Assembly: GCA_017470935.1 (NCBI GenBank)
Contig: JAFUXG010000035.1
Location: 16,466 to 80,465 of the forward strand
DNA length: 64,000 nucleotides
Direction of reading: 5' to 3'
From: Lachnospiraceae bacterium
GTDB taxonomy: Bacteria; Bacillota; Clostridia; Lachnospirales; Lachnospiraceae
The translations under genes were made by a program, and so were the position numbers. The notes beneath the pieces were generated by a model. That model was not told the DNA's origin and searched no databases. It saw nothing but the letters and a program-made list of their open reading frames with translations. Below, in pieces: positions 1 through 7,371 of the stretch (positions within the stretch are counted from its first letter, which is position 1; every line of letters begins with the position of its first letter).

Positions 1-872
1 TTCTTCCAATAGGATTTATATTTTCCCGTGCTTAAAGCCTTCATCACAGAATATGGATTATAGACAGAATGTTGTTCTCCAACAGTATAGCCGTCATACC
101 ACTCTTTCATCTCGTCAAACTTTTGATTTCTGTCTTTACAAATCCGCTTCACTTCGTCTTCCGTAAATCCAACGTAGCTTGCAAACTGTTCAGGTTCTAG
201 TACGGAATACTCTATAAAGTCCGATATAGCCGATTGAGAACCATCCTTCTTAATGGGCAATATCCCCGTCATATATGCAGCCGCTACAGCTTCCGGGGTA
301 AAATTATTATTCTTAAACCATCCTCTTAAGAGATTGAAATAACTATCCTGAGCCTCTTCATCTTCCTTTGCTTCTCGTATCATTGAATCCCATTCATCAA
401 TTACAAATATGATCTTTGTGCCGGTTTTTCTTACAAGCTCCAACAGACACTCATTTAAATCTGTTATTTGATCTAATTCGGGATATATCCTTTGTGTTTC
501 AGACAAAAGTGCCGAATCAATTTTTTCAGGAATGTCTCTAAGCGGAATCCGCTTCTTTTTTGCATTTGAAATGAACCCTGTAATATCAAGACTTATCACA
601 TGATATTTATTCATATGCTTATCATAGGACTCATCATTTGATATTTCATACTTATCAAACAACTCATGCGAATCACAGGTTCTGTCATAATAAGCGCAGA
701 GCATCTGAGCAGCATAGGATTTTCCAAATCGACGAGGTCTGCTGATGCAGGTTAATTTCTTTTTTGTTCCAATGGTAGAATTAATTATACTTATCAAACC
801 TGTCTTGTCCACATAGTCTGATTTCAGTATCTCCGCAAACCCACTATTACCAGGATTTAAGTATGTTCCCAT
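1..872 (-). CDS. AAA-ATPase-like/PD-(D/E)XK nuclease family protein, 3' end cut by window edge
   Basis: About 290 residues are readable before the window edge. The start is the ATG at 872, preceded by GGAGG with good spacing. Visible motifs are a Walker A variant RPRRFGKS at residues 45-52 and a Walker B-like IIFVIDEWD at about 154-162. This is the usual head of the AAA-ATPase-like family (PF09820) whose members end in a DUF1703 PD-(D/E)XK nuclease-like domain; that tail would lie outside the window. These proteins are common, mobile accessory genes in Bacteroidetes and Clostridia and their cellular role is not settled. It is one of four orphan ATPases in this window. Family assignment is confident; function is not. 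Confidence 0.8.
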   Translation of the reverse strand, partial: MGTYLNPGNSGFAEILKSDYVDKTGLISIINSTIGTKKKLTCISRPRRFGKSYAAQMLCAYYDRTCDSHELFDKYEISNDESYDKHMNKYHVISLDITGFISNAKKKRIPLRDIPEKIDSALLSETQRIYPELDQITDLNECLLELVRKTGTKIIFVIDEWDSMIREAKEDEEAQDSYFNLLRGWFKNNNFTPEAVAAAYMTGILPIKKDGSQSAISDFIEYSVLEPEQFASYVGFTEDEVKRICKDRNQKFDEMKEWYDGYTVGEQHSVYNPYSVMKALSTGKYKSYWK

Positions 873-1175
873 CTGTCAGACCTCCTTTCCATCACCTTAT
901 CAATAAGACTATCACATATTTGATTTTGTTACAATGATTTTTGAGGATTTTCATTAACACATTTCATAAATGATATAGTATAAAAATACAACAAAAAAAA
1001 CAGAAGAACATCAACCTGTGATGGACGAAGATTGAAAGAAATCCATAACAGGAAGATGCCTCCCGCATTTGTTATTATATTACAATATTTGTAAAAAATC
1101 CAGTATTATTTACAAAAATTTGATTTTTTTTGCAAATTTTTCAAAAATCCCTTTATTTTCCTATGTTTCATAGCA
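873..1175. other. Gene-free AT-rich spacer
   Basis: The 303 bases between the ATPase start and the kinase stop hold no plausible open frame. The stretch is very AT-rich near 1080-1170. I saw only a short dyad (CATTT-ATG-AAATG type near 970) and no clear terminator. It probably holds the promoter of the minus-strand ATPase gene. Confidence 0.5.
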
Positions 1176-2690
1176 TTATTTTTTCATGACCGTAAGGTCT
1201 GCCCTCTTCTTAAGATAAGCAACATCCTCTTCATTCCTGCTGGTGTATAATACATACTGGTGCTTGCGATTGAACACAACAGAAAGCTTCTTGGTATACA
1301 GACCTTCCTCCTTAGATAATTCGTCAATAAAGAGGCTGGCACCACATTTACTCAGAATCTCATAGGTCTGCATCATACCAATTCCGCTGCCGCGGTCATC
1401 TGCATGAGTTGTGATCTGCTGTCTGCCATACTTCAACAGCACCTCTCTGTCAAAGGGAATACCGCTATCATAAACGTCTATAACGTACTCCTTCTTAGCC
1501 ATGCCAAAATTGACAAGAATGTCCTTTCCATCATTATAACCTGTTGCTATTATGGCATTCTCAATAATATCTGCCATCAATGTGGCAAGGTCCTCCTCAG
1601 AGATAAGCTTATCTGTGAGCTCCTTAAGGCTGCAATTCATATTAACACTCAAGGAACGTCCATCCTTCTGTGCCCGCTCATACATATATGACAAAATGTA
1701 GTCAACTCTCTTAACACCGGATGCATCTATCTTTCTTGAAGTGTCAGCACCTTCATTGTTGACAATGTCAGCCCACTCCTCATTCATTGTTTCCAACTGT
1801 TCAATGAGCTTGTTTCCCTCTTTGATATATTCTGCCATATCAATTCCCTTAGCCGCAGCAAGCTCAGTAAATGCAGGATTATCCGCACCTTCTTCAAATA
1901 ATGCGTTTATGCCATTAAGATAATGCATCACCGCTCCCTGCATTGCCGGCACAAGCTTATAATTCTTGTGGTTAAGCTTCTCCAGCTGCTTCTTGTCTGC
2001 CAGTATTGCTTCGATATACTTATTCTTCTCCATTAGCTCTGCATTCAGGGAATCGATATCGCGAATGCTCAATCTGTCTAGGTAGCGTTTGGTGATGGAG
2101 TATCTACAATATAGTAAAAGGAAGAGCGAAACACAAAGTAATATACTATATATAATAGCATAAAAACTATTTTCTGCTCTTTTATTAAGAAAAATAGAAC
2201 TTATAAAAATAATAATTCCTAATAATATAATAGGGTATACATAAATTGTATTATTTAGTAATTTTATTGCATTTTTTATTCTTTTCACTCTAAAAAGAAT
2301 GTAAATTAAAATTAATCGAATAACAGAACAAAACAGTAAACCATACTTTGTCAAAATGTCTAATGGGTACAAAACATAAAGGAAACCCATAATAAAAGCA
2401 GAAATCGTAAAAATAACATAAGTAATTGAAAAAGCAAAAAACATGTTAATGAACTTTTGATGATTACCACCACGCAAAACTATATTTATTATTACAGACA
2501 TCACTATAAATATTAAAGGTATTGCTACATATTCATTTTCAACATCAAAGAATGTAATAATTACTGCTACCATTACAGAAGAAATATAAATAACCATTGT
2601 CTTTGTAATATTTGTTTTCTTATTACATATTTTTAAATAAGAATAGATATAACATATAATAAAAGTTAAATTCTTAACATATACTTCCAT
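1176..2690 (-). CDS. GHKL-domain sensor histidine kinase (AgrC-like architecture)
   Basis: Predicted membrane sensor kinase of 504 residues. The N-terminal ~200 residues hold about six or seven hydrophobic segments with no large extracellular domain. A helical linker follows, then a GHKL ATPase domain with an N box (DIIENAI, with the asparagine) and a G box (DRGSGIGM). This polytopic sensor plus GHKL layout is typical of peptide-sensing kinases such as AgrC. A TTG further upstream (2702) is in frame, but the ATG at 2690 with GAGGGTG upstream is the better start. The gene diverges from an 18-codon peptide gene at 2829, with a Spo0A-like regulator gene beyond it, so I infer a peptide-responsive two-component unit. 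The ligand is inferred, not shown. Confidence 0.85.
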   Translation of the reverse strand: MEVYVKNLTFIICYIYSYLKICNKKTNITKTMVIYISSVMVAVIITFFDVENEYVAIPLIFIVMSVIINIVLRGGNHQKFINMFFAFSITYVIFTISAFIMGFLYVLYPLDILTKYGLLFCSVIRLILIYILFRVKRIKNAIKLLNNTIYVYPIILLGIIIFISSIFLNKRAENSFYAIIYSILLCVSLFLLLYCRYSITKRYLDRLSIRDIDSLNAELMEKNKYIEAILADKKQLEKLNHKNYKLVPAMQGAVMHYLNGINALFEEGADNPAFTELAAAKGIDMAEYIKEGNKLIEQLETMNEEWADIVNNEGADTSRKIDASGVKRVDYILSYMYERAQKDGRSLSVNMNCSLKELTDKLISEEDLATLMADIIENAIIATGYNDGKDILVNFGMAKKEYVIDVYDSGIPFDREVLLKYGRQQITTHADDRGSGIGMMQTYEILSKCGASLFIDELSKEEGLYTKKLSVVFNRKHQYVLYTSRNEEDVAYLKKRADLTVMKK

Positions 2691-2741
2691 AAACACCCTC
2701 AAACACTTCTAAATAATATTTCATAAACAAGCACACATAAC

Positions 2742-2755
2742 CCTACACAAACCAA
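2742..2755 (-). promoter_or_regulatory. Candidate operator shared with the response-regulator promoter
   Basis: Plus-strand sequence CCTACACAAACCAA lies in the divergent region between the kinase and the peptide gene. It differs at one base of 14 from CCTACGCAAACCAA at 3809-3822 upstream of the response regulator. The match and the placement suggest binding by the unit's own regulator. No sigma-A -35/-10 pair is clear on either side, as expected for activator-dependent promoters. Confidence 0.45.
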
Positions 2756-2828
2756 TATCCATAACAAATATCAAAATCGTCTAACAAAATGTATCCTTTC
2801 TTTATTAAAAGATAAGGAGGAGCTCATT

Positions 2829-2885
2829 ATGTGGGATAGATTTTGGGATATGGTTCAATATTTAATGACTGGTCGTCGTAAATAA
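2829..2885 (+). CDS. 18-residue amphipathic peptide, candidate signal for the adjacent GHKL kinase
   Basis: Reads MWDRFWDMVQYLMTGRRK. It is preceded by a near-perfect AAGGAGG eight bases from the ATG and followed within ten bases by a strong intrinsic terminator, so it looks like a complete one-gene transcription unit. W2, F5, W6, V9, L12 and M13 would line one face of a helix, and the C-terminus is basic (GRRK). There is no cysteine, so it is not an AgrD thiolactone precursor, and there is no leader or signal peptide. The position, divergent from a GHKL kinase and convergent with its likely regulator, suggests a signalling peptide. A small membrane-active or toxin peptide is the main alternative. 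Confidence 0.6.
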   Translation: MWDRFWDMVQYLMTGRRK

Positions 2886-2894
2886 AACATCAGC

Positions 2895-2926
2895 AATCCC
2901 GAACAACCATCTTGTTCGGGATTTTC
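2895..2926 (+). terminator. Intrinsic terminator of the peptide gene (likely bidirectional)
   Basis: A 12-bp perfect stem (AATCCCGAACAA with TTGTTCGGGATT), a five-base loop and a short T tract. It sits between the convergent ends of the peptide gene and the response regulator. Confidence 0.85.
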
Positions 2927-2937
2927 ATTTATTCACA

Positions 2938-3729
2938 TCAACCGTCAACTGCTTCACTAATCTTATTGGCATAATGATACACTAAGGCTGTGGTTGTTGG
3001 GGCACCTCTTCTCGGATCAACTCTGGGAGTATAATATTTCAGCAGATCGTCAGGATCAGTTACCTTCCATGCCCTATCAATTGCATGCTGCATTGCTCTT
3101 TCAACGCTTGAGCTTGTCTTCTTGAATATTTCACCAACGACTACAGGAAGTGATCTTTCTTCACCATTTATTACCGCATATATCGCTTCAGTCAGATACT
3201 TATAGCCCACCGCTTTGGGATTGATTCCTATGTAATCCAACTCCTTTGTTATCATAGCTCTTATAAGCTTCTCACGGGTCTTAACAGAATCAGTTATGTC
3301 ATAATTCTTATCAGCCTTCTTAAACATCTCCTGGATTTCGTCCTTCATGCTCTCAAGAAATTCCAGCACTTCCTTTTCTGAATAGCCCTTCTGGTGTTTG
3401 GAGAAAAAGAAGTCTATTCCCATAGATCTTACAATCTCCTTGGTCATCTGACTTGAATTATTGGTTGTCACAACAACAAATGGTCTATATGGCAGAGATA
3501 GTTTCTTCATGGATTTTAAAAAGTCAATACCGCTGCCCTTACCCTTGTCAAGCTCCAAGTCAAGAATAATAGCATCAGGAAGATACTCCTGTAATAATTC
3601 GATTGCTTTTTCTGAATCATTTACACATGCCACTATTGTAAGCTTGTCCGTTGCTGTAGCATAATTCCTATAGCATGCGCAAACCTCCTCATCATCTTCA
3701 ACTACTAGTACATTCAACTCTCTGTTCAT
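2938..3729 (-). CDS. Response regulator with Spo0A-like C-terminal DNA-binding domain
   Basis: 263 residues from the ATG at 3729, which has AGGAGGA six bases upstream; an upstream in-frame start lacks this. Residues 1-120 are a receiver domain with acidic residues E11-D12-D13 and the phosphoacceptor Asp57 in IILDLEL. Residues ~165-263 resemble the Spo0A_C/YcbB-type helix-turn-helix (conserved GYKYL..AI, SSSVERAMQHAI.RAW). True Spo0A normally stands alone, so this paralogue beside a GHKL kinase is probably a dedicated regulator. Its promoter carries the motif at 3809 that recurs before the kinase, suggesting autoregulation. The cognate kinase is very probably the one at 1176-2690. Confidence 0.85.
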   Translation of the reverse strand: MNRELNVLVVEDDEEVCACYRNYATATDKLTIVACVNDSEKAIELLQEYLPDAIILDLELDKGKGSGIDFLKSMKKLSLPYRPFVVVTTNNSSQMTKEIVRSMGIDFFFSKHQKGYSEKEVLEFLESMKDEIQEMFKKADKNYDITDSVKTREKLIRAMITKELDYIGINPKAVGYKYLTEAIYAVINGEERSLPVVVGEIFKKTSSSVERAMQHAIDRAWKVTDPDDLLKYYTPRVDPRRGAPTTTALVYHYANKISEAVDG

Positions 3730-3808
3730 ATACGTCCTCCTTTGTTCATGCTTCTTCAATTCTTGTCAGAAGCAAAAGTGCAAATTATCAACATTTTTTC
3801 ACACTTCA

Positions 3809-3869
3809 CCTACGCAAACCAACAAAAACCTACACTTTTCTACATAAATATGCAACATAAACCAACATA
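3809..3869 (-). promoter_or_regulatory. Repeated operator-like motifs upstream of the Spo0A-like regulator
   Basis: Three related blocks on the plus strand: CCTACGCAAACCAA (3809-3822), CCTACAC starting 20 bases after the first CCTAC, and ATAAACCAACATA near 3857-3869. A GATAAT -10-like hexamer lies downstream towards the gene. The 20-base period would place sites on one DNA face. The block also lies upstream of the rightward structured RNA candidate. Confidence 0.4.
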
Positions 3870-3899
3870 TTTTTACGGTTTATTGTGCTATCATGTATT

Positions 3900-4095
3900 T
3901 GTCTTGCTTAAAAGTTCCTTTTAAGAAGCAAAAAGGGATGGCTTATGTGCTTTGTCGGCCAAACAATTTCGCCATATAAGCCTGAGCGAGACAAGCCTAT
4001 AGAGATAGCTAGCTTTTCATTGCACTTTGCGTAGCTAACTCTTTTATAATCCAAGGGACCTATGTGTGTTCTGCCACGCATAGGTCTTTTTGTTT
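3900..4095 (+). ncRNA. Candidate structured noncoding RNA ending in an intrinsic terminator
   Basis: No usable frame exists here, yet a plus-strand terminator ends the stretch, so a rightward transcript is implied. Three hairpins precede the terminator: 3904-3931 (TTAAAAG/CTTTTAA core), 3940-3982 (GGCTTATGTG with CATATAAGCC, one G-U) and 4001-4042 (AGAGATAGCTA with TAGCTAACTCT). An extended -10 (TGCTATCAT) lies at 3886-3894. I do not recognise the family; it does not show tmRNA, SRP RNA or RNase P signatures. Confidence 0.45.
4057..4095 (+). terminator. Rightward intrinsic terminator
   Basis: GACCTATG-TG-TG pairs with CA-CG-CATAGGTC over about 12 positions, followed by TTTTTGTTTTT. The T tract is only on the plus strand. 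It lies five bases from the stop of the convergent MEMO/AMMECR1 gene. Confidence 0.8.
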
Positions 4096-4099
4096 TTCA

Positions 4100-5662
4100 T
4101 CACCTATGCCTGACAACCTCAAACCGCTGAAGCTTGACTGGCTCATCCTCTCCTATACCCGCCTTTCGTTTTGCTATTGCAATCTGTTCCTCTACTGTAT
4201 CTATTGTATCCAGGTTGGGAAGCAGTAGTCCTCTTCTTCCGCCATTAGTCACTATTACACCGTATCGTTTCACATCAAGCTGGGATGGTGAATCTATTGG
4301 TTCCGCTGGGCTTAGCACATCCACACTATATTCAAGGTAATTCAACTCCCTTACAGTCACAGGATCAAATCGGGGATCCCTTGTGGATGCCGATATGGCA
4401 TTCTCTATTATCTCCTCTGCAAGGGTGTCCCTTGCAGGTGATATGGTTCCTATACATCCTCTGAGCCGTCCATCCTTGTGCAGTGACACGAAGGCTCCTG
4501 CTCTTGTGGATATGAGCTGCTGATACTGCTCATCTGCAGCCTCTATTGACACACTATCAGCACTACCTTCATTTGTACCTGCCGCAGCTGCTTCACCTGA
4601 TTTTCCTTCTCCATCCAATATGGCTATGCCGTCCGACTTCTCCTTTGCCCGGTGATTTCTCTGAACTGCTGCTTTGTACGCTTCAACCAGCTCAGCACCT
4701 ACATCCGAAAAGCTTATCTCCTTTCGTTCCTTAATATATGTTTCCAGGGATTTTCTGGCAAGCCGGACAAGAAGATCCTCATTCTCCCGCTGCTTATATC
4801 TGCGCTCACTATCCTTACGTATATGGTCATCGAGGAAGCAACGTTTGCTTCCGTCTTCATCAGCACATACCTCATAGGTACACACTCCATATCCCACGCC
4901 AAATGGCCCCTCATGGGATAAGCTCTGCACCTTCACCGCAGTCCTATCCAGTGCTCCTGCCATCATAACAAAGGACCTGTGCCCGCACTCTGCAACCTTC
5001 TCCAGGAACAGCTCGTCAAAGTCGAACAGCTCCTCAAAGGCAGCCCGGCCCATTACATCCATTATCCTGTCCTCATACATGGGACCATCAGGAACAAAGC
5101 CATACGGTCCATCCTCCTTCAGCTTGTGGGAAAGGTCTCCGCTTGCGATATACACCACCCGCCTGTTAAGCTCTTCTGCTGCCTGTTTGATCAGCATTCC
5201 CAGCCTGTAATGCTCTGCTAGCGGAAGTCCTGAAAGTCCTATCCTTACAAGATTGAAATCAACATACTTCTGCGTCACAAAGTATAGTGGAATAAGAGTA
5301 CCATGATCCAGCTTCGGATCCTTCTCACCGCCTGTCCCTGCATCCACTCCGTTCTCTGCTGCGAGCATGCAAAGCTTTTTAACAAATGCCGTGTCATAAT
5401 CAGCACTTATACCCACCTCAGGCACACCAAAACGTGAAAATGATCCCTCTGCCGTTTCTCCGGGAGAAATATGAAAATAGTCGGAATACATCACGCTGTG
5501 AGGTGTGGATATAACAATGGTATCCGGCTTCATCTCAGCCACCATATCAGCTACCCTTTTATATGAATTAATGGTCGATGCTATCCCGCTTTCATCCCCT
5601 CTGCCAATCTCGGGTATTATAATGGGCGGGTGGGGTACCATAAATCCTCCAACAATTCCCAT
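4100..5662 (-). CDS. AmmeMemoRadiSam fusion: MEMO/LigB-like domain plus AMMECR1 domain
   Basis: 520 residues; the start has AAGGAGGAG upstream. Residues ~1-265 resemble the MEMO1/class III extradiol dioxygenase (LigB) fold, with histidines in PHPP, DHGTL and SGDLSHK. Residues ~380-520 are an AMMECR1 domain (ISTRAGAFVSLH, GCIGT, STRDPRFDPV). A poorly conserved Ala/Glu/Gly-rich linker joins them. In the AmmeMemoRadiSam system these domains occur with a radical SAM enzyme; the system's chemistry is unknown. No radical SAM partner is present in the window. Fusion of the A and B parts is a recurrent arrangement in Clostridia, so the family call is firm and the role open. Confidence 0.85.
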   Translation of the reverse strand: MGIVGGFMVPHPPIIIPEIGRGDESGIASTINSYKRVADMVAEMKPDTIVISTPHSVMYSDYFHISPGETAEGSFSRFGVPEVGISADYDTAFVKKLCMLAAENGVDAGTGGEKDPKLDHGTLIPLYFVTQKYVDFNLVRIGLSGLPLAEHYRLGMLIKQAAEELNRRVVYIASGDLSHKLKEDGPYGFVPDGPMYEDRIMDVMGRAAFEELFDFDELFLEKVAECGHRSFVMMAGALDRTAVKVQSLSHEGPFGVGYGVCTYEVCADEDGSKRCFLDDHIRKDSERRYKQRENEDLLVRLARKSLETYIKERKEISFSDVGAELVEAYKAAVQRNHRAKEKSDGIAILDGEGKSGEAAAAGTNEGSADSVSIEAADEQYQQLISTRAGAFVSLHKDGRLRGCIGTISPARDTLAEEIIENAISASTRDPRFDPVTVRELNYLEYSVDVLSPAEPIDSPSQLDVKRYGVIVTNGGRRGLLLPNLDTIDTVEEQIAIAKRKAGIGEDEPVKLQRFEVVRHR

Positions 5663-5915
5663 ATCGCTTCTCCTCCTTTTTTCATTATTATGATGTTTGT
5701 TTTCTCAAAACGTCAAGTGTTTTTTGGTAATTTTACCCTTTTCTTTTATAAATGATAACAAAAAGTATGCATTTTCTATCATGCAGCGAATATATCGGAT
5801 TAATATTCTATTATTTATGGATGCAACTAGATTTATATTACTTGTTTTTTTTCCTAATATAATATATCATGTCAATATATTGATGTTTTCTTGATACTGG
5901 AAAGGAGATGTTATC

Positions 5916-5987
5916 ATGCCATTACCGCAAAAACAGCTTTATACACATGATGATCTTATTATTAATTTTTCTGACTTCGAGCTTTAG
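5916..5987 (+). pseudogene. 23-codon ORF, possible remnant of a Uma2/DUF820 nuclease N-terminus
   Basis: AAAGGAG precedes an ATG opening MPLPQKQLYTHDD, which resembles the conserved beginning of Uma2-family (DUF820) proteins. The frame stops after 23 codons (ending INFSDFEL) and a terminator follows at once. No Uma2 core (LIDG, PD..V) is found downstream in any frame. It is either a decayed remnant that keeps a working start, or a short peptide gene in its own right. Confidence 0.4.
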
Positions 5988-5990
5988 ACA

Positions 5991-6047
5991 AAAAACCTCC
6001 GCTATGGAGCACCGGCATTGGTCAAGCCGCTCCACAACGGAGGTTTT
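5991..6047. terminator. Bidirectional terminator
   Basis: Nested stems: AAAACCTCCG/CGGAGGTTTT outside, TGGAGC/GCTCCA inside, then GGC/GCC. T tracts flank it on both strands (six T on the minus side). It serves the DUF6033 gene leftward and the small ORF at 5916 rightward. Confidence 0.85.
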
Positions 6048-6079
6048 ACTACATATTCACATGTATCCGATTCAGATCA

Positions 6080-7243
6080 TCAGCCCTTGAAATCGATGCT
6101 CTGTCCCACGGTCTTCTCCGCAGCGGTCTGAACACTTCCGAGAGACTGGGTGTATGCTGCACTTCTCACTGCACTTACAAGATCCTCTAGAGAACTGCTG
6201 CTAAACTCTGTGTAAGAACGGTGAGCACGGCTGCGTCCCCTGGCTTCTGTCACTCTCTCTGTCTCGTCTATTCCTTCAGTACTGTTGCTCTTATCAGCCT
6301 TGTGGCTGCGGACACCGTACTTAGCCTCAAGTCTATCTTCCTTGTTACTGCGAACATCATGCTTAGCCTCAAGCCTGTCTTCCTTGTCCTTTCGCTCAGC
6401 CCGCTTCTCTTCGGCCTTCTTGTCTGCTCTCTTCTTATCAAGCTTCCTTGCTTCCTCTTTCTTGTCAGCCCTCTTCTGCTCAAGCTTCTTAGCATCAGCC
6501 TTCTTAGCCTCTTTCCTTGCCTCTGCCTTCTCAGCACGCTTCTTCTCAATTCTCTCAGCCTGCTGCTTATTAGACTTCTCCATTACTGCAAAGTAATCTG
6601 TGGAGCCATCAGCATTTACACTCATTCCAAAGTTCTTGATGGCTGCACCACTGCTGGAAAGATCATTCTTCATAGATGCCAGCTGGTTCTGTGCCATGGA
6701 AATGATTCCCTCATACTTCTCCCGGAAATCCTTATCTGTAGCCATTCGTTCCAGCTTCTCATCATCAATCAAAACCACCGGCTTCTTTGCATTGCCATAC
6801 TTGGAAACGTTAGCCTGAACTGCCGCCTTCTGGTCCTTGCTCACAAGAACAAATTCCATCCCACCATACTTTGCCTTCAGCTTGTTGTAATAATCACTTG
6901 CTTCCTTTGAAAGGCTCACATCACCGATAACCACACCGTAATCCTTGTTGTAGCTTGGTACCGGCGCCTGGCTTACACCCTTATTAGACCACACAGAGGT
7001 CTTGACATTGTTGCCAGCTGTAACCTTCTCTGTACCTGCCGCTGCCGAGGTCTCTGCCGCAGACTGGCTCTTACCTGTGCTGTCAGTCTTGCCAGTCTCC
7101 TTGCCCTCTGCCTTGGCCAATCGTTCTTCTCTTCTTGCCTCTGCCGTCTTAGGGGTACCGGATTTGCCTCCCTTGTTCCACCATGAGTTTGTCTGCTGGT
7201 AAGCAGCAGCAGCGCCAAAGGCATTACCTGAAATATTACTCAT
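6080..7243 (-). CDS. DUF6033 family protein with charged coiled-coil
   Basis: 387 residues from the ATG at 7243 (AAGGAGG nine bases upstream; a second ATG two codons earlier sits too close to the ribosome site). No signal peptide is evident despite an Ala-rich start. Residues ~25-90 are Lys/Glu/Ala/Thr-rich, ~100-240 form a folded region (YGVVIGDVSLSKEASDYY, AVVLIDDEKL-like segments), ~240-330 are a long Lys/Glu/Arg/Ala coiled coil with repeats of (A/D)KK(A/E)E and KEDRLEAK, and the tail is Ser/Ala-rich. Matches what I recall of DUF6033, a Lachnospiraceae family of unknown function. It ends at a strong terminator and appears monocistronic. Confidence 0.7.
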   Translation of the reverse strand: MSNISGNAFGAAAAYQQTNSWWNKGGKSGTPKTAEARREERLAKAEGKETGKTDSTGKSQSAAETSAAAGTEKVTAGNNVKTSVWSNKGVSQAPVPSYNKDYGVVIGDVSLSKEASDYYNKLKAKYGGMEFVLVSKDQKAAVQANVSKYGNAKKPVVLIDDEKLERMATDKDFREKYEGIISMAQNQLASMKNDLSSSGAAIKNFGMSVNADGSTDYFAVMEKSNKQQAERIEKKRAEKAEARKEAKKADAKKLEQKRADKKEEARKLDKKRADKKAEEKRAERKDKEDRLEAKHDVRSNKEDRLEAKYGVRSHKADKSNSTEGIDETERVTEARGRSRAHRSYTEFSSSSLEDLVSAVRSAAYTQSLGSVQTAAEKTVGQSIDFKG

Positions 7244-7371
7244 AAGCATTCCTCCTTGAACTATTATAGTGTTGTAAATCCATTTACACCTGTTATTGTA
7301 CCACAAAGCAACCTACAGCACAAGAAATATCTGAAACTTACTTGAATTTTCTGAATTTTTTAACATAAATG

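Noticed and set aside
2829-2885. AgrD-type cyclic peptide precursor
   Set aside because: No cysteine, no amphipathic leader plus acidic tail organisation, and no AgrB gene nearby.
6221-6910. 229-codon plus-strand frame opposite the DUF6033 gene
   Set aside because: It is the antisense of a Lys/Glu/Ala coiled-coil gene; its Leu/Ser-rich composition and lack of ribosome site are typical of a shadow frame.
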